DNA of 9,369 nt from Burkholderiales bacterium (GTDB lineage Bacteria > Pseudomonadota > Gammaproteobacteria > Burkholderiales > SG8-41). Shown here piece by piece: positions 6,712 to 9,369 of this stretch; the first letter of the stretch is position 1; the number at the start of each line of letters is the position of its first letter. The notes below the pieces were generated by a model, which had not been told where the DNA came from, did no database searches, and saw only the letters and a list, made by a program, of their open reading frames with translations. The translations under genes were made by a program, and so were the position numbers. Location of the stretch: NCBI GenBank assembly GCA_005800795.1, contig SYEN01000316.1:1-9369 (forward strand), in the 5' to 3' direction.

Positions 6712-7701
6712 TCAATTGGCGGGCTTGATCCCCGCCACCTTGATCACTTTTGTCCAGACATCAATCTCGCTTTGCAGGAATTTGCGTAACTCGTCGGGTG
6801 TGCTGCCGATGGGGTCGCCTCCCTGTGCCGCGAGCTGTTCGACCACCACCGGGTGCTTCAGTGCCTGAACCGATGCACGATGCAGTGTGTTGATAATCGG
6901 CGCCGGTGTACGTGCCGGTACAAACAACGCGTACCAGGTGCTGGCACGATAACCCGGCAGTGACGCCGCTTCGGCTACCGTTGGCACATCGGGTGCGGCC
7001 CGCGTGCGTGCGGCGGTGGTCACTGCAAGACCGCGCAAATGGCCAGAGCGCACGTGCGGCAACGCCGGCAGCGTGCTGGTGCAAACCATTTGCACCTGTC
7101 CGCCGATCAGGTCGATCAGTGCCGGCCCTGCGCCCTTGTAGGGCACGTGCAGCATGGTGATGCCGGCGCGGTAACTCAGCAACTCGTTCGCCAGATGCCC
7201 GCTGGTGCCCTGCCCCGATGAACCATACGCGACACGATTCGGCTTGGTCTTGGCCAGTGCAATAAACTCCGGGAGCGTTTTTACTGGCAACGCCGCGGGC
7301 ACCACGATGATCAGCGGCGTATCCACCGCCAGCGTGATGGGCGAAAAATCCTTCACCGAATCATAGGGGATTTTCGACAGCAGACCGGTGTTCAACGCCA
7401 GCGACGTGGCCAGCATACCCAGCGTGTAACCATCGGGCGCGGCACGCGCAACAATCTCGGTGCCCAGCAAAGTGCCGCCGCCAGGGCGCGTGTCGATCAC
7501 GATGGATTGACCCAGCGACTCGGAAAGCCGCGCGCTCATCAGGCGCGCAATAATGTCTGCAGCACCGCCTGCGCTGAACGGCACGATCATGCGTATGGCA
7601 CGGGTGGGGTAGTCTGCACTCACGGCAGATGTGCACACTGGCGCCAGCACACCGGCGGTCACCAGCATCAGCACTAGTCGCTTTGCAATGGAAGTCAACA
7701 T
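6712..7701 (-). CDS. TctC/Bug family periplasmic solute-binding protein, third copy
   Basis: This 329-residue receptor has a signal peptide at residues 1-29 (K7, R8, hydrophobic core, cleavage after VSA). Family blocks seen are 'YPTRAIRMIVPFSAGGAADI', 'VIDTRPGGGTLLGTE', 'APDGYTLGMLAT', 'GSSGQGTSGHLANELL', 'LHVPYKGAGPALIDL' and 'DVPTVAEAASLPGYRASTWY'. It is intact and distinct from the two + strand copies. It starts 36 bases after the stop of the UGSC selenoprotein gene on the same strand, so the two are probably co-transcribed and the protein may deliver that enzyme's substrate. No clear Shine-Dalgarno precedes ATG 7701; the gap is very AT-rich and contains a repeat copy. The gene is flanked by direct repeats (6636-6665 and 7711-7740), which hints at modular insertion. 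Confidence 0.94.
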   Translation of the reverse strand: MLTSIAKRLVLMLVTAGVLAPVCTSAVSADYPTRAIRMIVPFSAGGAADIIARLMSARLSESLGQSIVIDTRPGGGTLLGTEIVARAAPDGYTLGMLATSLALNTGLLSKIPYDSVKDFSPITLAVDTPLIIVVPAALPVKTLPEFIALAKTKPNRVAYGSSGQGTSGHLANELLSYRAGITMLHVPYKGAGPALIDLIGGQVQMVCTSTLPALPHVRSGHLRGLAVTTAARTRAAPDVPTVAEAASLPGYRASTWYALFVPARTPAPIINTLHRASVQALKHPVVVEQLAAQGGDPIGSTPDELRKFLQSEIDVWTKVIKVAGIKPAN

Positions 7702-7710
7702 CGAGCGAAT

Positions 7711-7740
7711 ATAAAATATATCAATTAAAACAAATACTTA
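7711..7740 (+). repeat. AT-rich intergenic repeat, copy 3
   Basis: It ends in the same 14-mer, AAAACAAATACTTA (7727-7740), as copies 1 and 2, and has the ATCAATT centre of the copy at 3543-3572. On the minus strand its first three bases are the TAA stop of the UGSC gene, and it fills most of the 36-base gap before the third tctC. Confidence 0.7.
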
Positions 7741-9360
7741 TAAGGAACTCACACTACTCTCAGTCAGCACAATTTCCTTCGTCACCGACTTCGTATGTGC
7801 TGACACCGGCACGAATACCGAGTGCGATCCCGCGCCACCGGCGACGATGATACTGATGTCCTCAGGCGCCACCGCAATCGGCACCATCGTGTCGGGCGTG
7901 ACCTCACCCAACTCGGAGCGGCGGCCATTCGCCATGCGCTCGAACTCACTACCCTTCGAGCGGCCGGCGCGAATTTTCGCTTGCTCCCACAAACGGCGCT
8001 TCACTTCGGCTTTTCTCCAGCCCGCGCGATGGAACAACGCCGCGTGCTGCGGCGACAAAATAATAAACGGCGCGCCGCCGTACATATAGTCGCTGCTCGC
8101 CGGATACTGCATGGTGTCGGCGATCATGGCGAGCACTTCTTCCGCGCCCTTCGCCGTCATGTTCATGCTCCAGGTACCGAGCGCGCCGATGGTGGTTACC
8201 GTATTCGCATCGCGGGCAAATCCGCGCTCAACGTGCAGCGGCTCCCATGGATTGGCTTCTTCGTTTTCTGCGCAGCAGAAAGTGTATTTCGACGGCTGTC
8301 CTTGTGTCGCCTTGTCGATATCGCCCGGCAGCGCGCCGCCGATATTCAGCAACATCAAACGCAGCGCGCGCCCCAGCGTGGCATTCGCCCATGTGCCCGG
8401 GCCCAGACAACCTGCGCCGCTGTTCACCTCCAGCCACTTGGCAATCGGCCCGTTCACCAACAACCACACGGCCGACGGATTGGTGGTCGCCTGTATCGCC
8501 TGCAAATGAAATTTCGATGTGCCCACCGCCTCCGCTGCCGCGATCAGCACGGGCAGATATTCGGGATAACACCCCGCCATCACGCCCTGTATCGCAATGT
8601 ATTCCACGGTCGCAGCGCCCATACCCGGCGCTATCGTCGCCACCACGTCATCCGGCTTGCGATTCGTGTGACGCAACATGCGCTCGACTGCCTGTCGTGT
8701 CGGCGGCGCAATAATCAATCCATCGCCCCAGCGGCGCTGAATATAGAATTTGTTGAGGTCGTGCAGATCAGCGGGCGCGTCAACCAGCCTAGCGCGCGGC
8801 GCCACAGGTGGGGCAGCAACAACCTCGGCGCTGGCAGGTGCAGCTTCGCACAGCAGCCGCACAATATCGTCAGCGGCTTTTGCTGCGATCTCGCGCAACT
8901 CCTCGCGCGAGCGTGTGCCGAACGGATGCGGAATCATCGCCATCGGCAAATCCGGCGAGCCCAGCGCTTTTTGCTGCGCCCGGCCCAATCCGACAAAGCT
9001 CTGCGACACCACCGTCAACGCCGCCCGCCCGCGTTTACCCGCTTCTACCGTGTCGTGGATACTCCACGACGTGCAGGAACCTCAATCCCCCGAGCCGGTA
9101 ATGATCGCGTCGGTCTGCGATACCAGCTCATTCATCAAGGCTTCAGACAAGCCCTGCGACGCACTGCGCTTGCGCTGCTTGACCACGGCTTTTACGCCGT
9201 GCTTTTCGATCAATACTTTCGACAAATCTTCCACAAGGTAGTTGAAATTCGGCTTCGAGTTATCGATAAAGCCGATAGTCTTGCCGGCGAGGCTATCGAG
9301 CGACTGGCGCGATTTCTGCGGCAGCGTGAGGCATGGCGCGACCGGATCGTAAACTTGCAT
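7738..9360 (-). CDS. UGSC-motif selenoprotein with in-frame UGA read as selenocysteine; two-domain protein
   Basis: Reading TGA 9082-9084 as selenocysteine gives one 540-residue protein. Domain 1 (about 1-170): 'LDSLAGKTIGFIDNSKPN' (21-38), a Lys/Arg strand at 61-65, 'TDAIITGSGD' (83-92), then U93-G-S-C96 followed by TSWSIHDTVE. This is the hallmark of the UGSC family, whose other members carry Sec or Cys at the first position. U93 and C96 form a UxxC redox-type pair. An Ala/Pro-rich linker (171-190) leads to domain 2 (about 200-540), which has 'ATTNPSAVWLLVNGPIA', 'GPGTWANATLGRALRLML' and 'AENEEANPWEPLHVERGF'. I recognise these as a conserved pattern in proteins of unknown function. The cellular role is not established; redox or selenol chemistry on a small substrate is inference. 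The sequence on both sides of the TGA is family-like and in one frame, which argues against a pseudogene. ATG 9360 fits the 'YDPVAP' N-terminus, but only 9 further bases are visible, with no clear Shine-Dalgarno, so the true start could lie outside. A third tctC follows 36 bases later. Confidence 0.88.
9052..9070 (-). promoter_or_regulatory. Candidate bacterial SECIS hairpin directing selenocysteine insertion
   Basis: On the minus strand GTCGTGGA-GTA-TCCACGAC is a perfect 8-bp stem with a 3-base loop (or 7 bp with loop AGUAU). It begins exactly 11 bases after the TGA. In E. coli fdhF the SelB-binding upper stem-loop also lies 11 bases after UGA, and bacterial SECIS loops typically have G among their first bases, as here. 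It lies within codons for the conserved 'TSWSIHD' stretch. SelB binding is inferred. Confidence 0.75.
9082..9084 (-). other. Recoded UGA (selenocysteine codon, Sec93)
   Basis: TGA lies between GGG-GAT (Gly-Asp) and GGT-TCC-TGC (Gly-Ser-Cys), producing D-U-G-S-C. The upstream frame (from 9360) and downstream frame (to 7738) are the same, with no other stop over 540 codons. The downstream piece alone would need a TTG start at 9018 and would lose the motif. Confidence 0.85.
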
Positions 9361-9369
9361 GGTGCTGGA

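Noticed and set aside
7738..9018. A 426-aa protein starting at TTG 9018 as an independent gene
   Set aside because: It lies in the same frame as the upstream ORF, 21 codons after the TGA. The codons between encode the conserved GSCTSWSIHDTVE stretch, and no convincing Shine-Dalgarno precedes the TTG. A read-through selenoprotein explains it better.
9082..9360. Nonsense-mutated pseudogene explanation for the UGSC gene
   Set aside because: The only stop is TGA, exactly at the Sec/Cys site of the family motif, with a SECIS-like hairpin at the right distance and no other damage in 540 codons.
1..9369. CRISPR arrays, tRNA/rRNA genes, transposases or integrases
   Set aside because: No regularly spaced repeats, tRNA-like cloverleaf or mobile-element protein was seen in reading the window. 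The four AT-rich repeats are too widely spaced for a CRISPR array.

Overview
This window looks like an accessory catabolic region from a betaproteobacterium, probably Burkholderiales. Coding DNA is GC-rich. It holds three tctC/Bug-type periplasmic solute-binding protein genes with no transporter membrane subunits beside them, a pattern typical of that group. It also holds a loose set of small-molecule catabolism genes: SDR, two cupins, metal-dependent amidohydrolase, MmgE/PrpD and a probable crotonase tail.

Layout: 1-69 (+) is the 3' end of a gene resembling an enoyl-CoA hydratase C-terminus. A ~200-nt leader with a perfect inverted repeat precedes two tandem tctC genes (267-1262 and 1271-2260, +). 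A convergent SDR gene follows (2302-3075, -). From a divergent promoter region a + strand series runs through two small cupins (3145-3552, 3598-3972), an ACMSD-like amidohydrolase (4091-5209) and MmgE/PrpD (5256-6629). Converging on it from the right is a minus-strand pair: a two-domain UGSC-motif selenoprotein (7738-9360, N-terminus near the window edge) followed 36 nt later by a third tctC (6712-7701).

The main find is the selenoprotein. Conventional gene calling would split it into two ORFs around an in-frame TGA (9082-9084, minus). Reading TGA as selenocysteine gives one 540-residue protein with the motif Asp-Sec-Gly-Ser-Cys (U93-G-S-C96) and continuous family-like sequence on both sides. 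Exactly 11 nt after the TGA is a perfect 8-bp hairpin with a GUA loop, where a bacterial SECIS element should be. A standard annotation would report a 92-aa fragment plus a 426-aa ORF with a TTG start and miss the active site.

A second unexplained signal is a ~30-nt AT-rich element present four times, always in the same orientation and always just after or overlapping the end of a gene (56-85, 3543-3572, 6636-6665, 7711-7740). Three copies share an identical 14-mer, and two of those flank the third tctC gene as direct repeats.

Taken together, the binding proteins probably capture an organic acid and the enzymes process it. The substrate cannot be deduced from the sequence.
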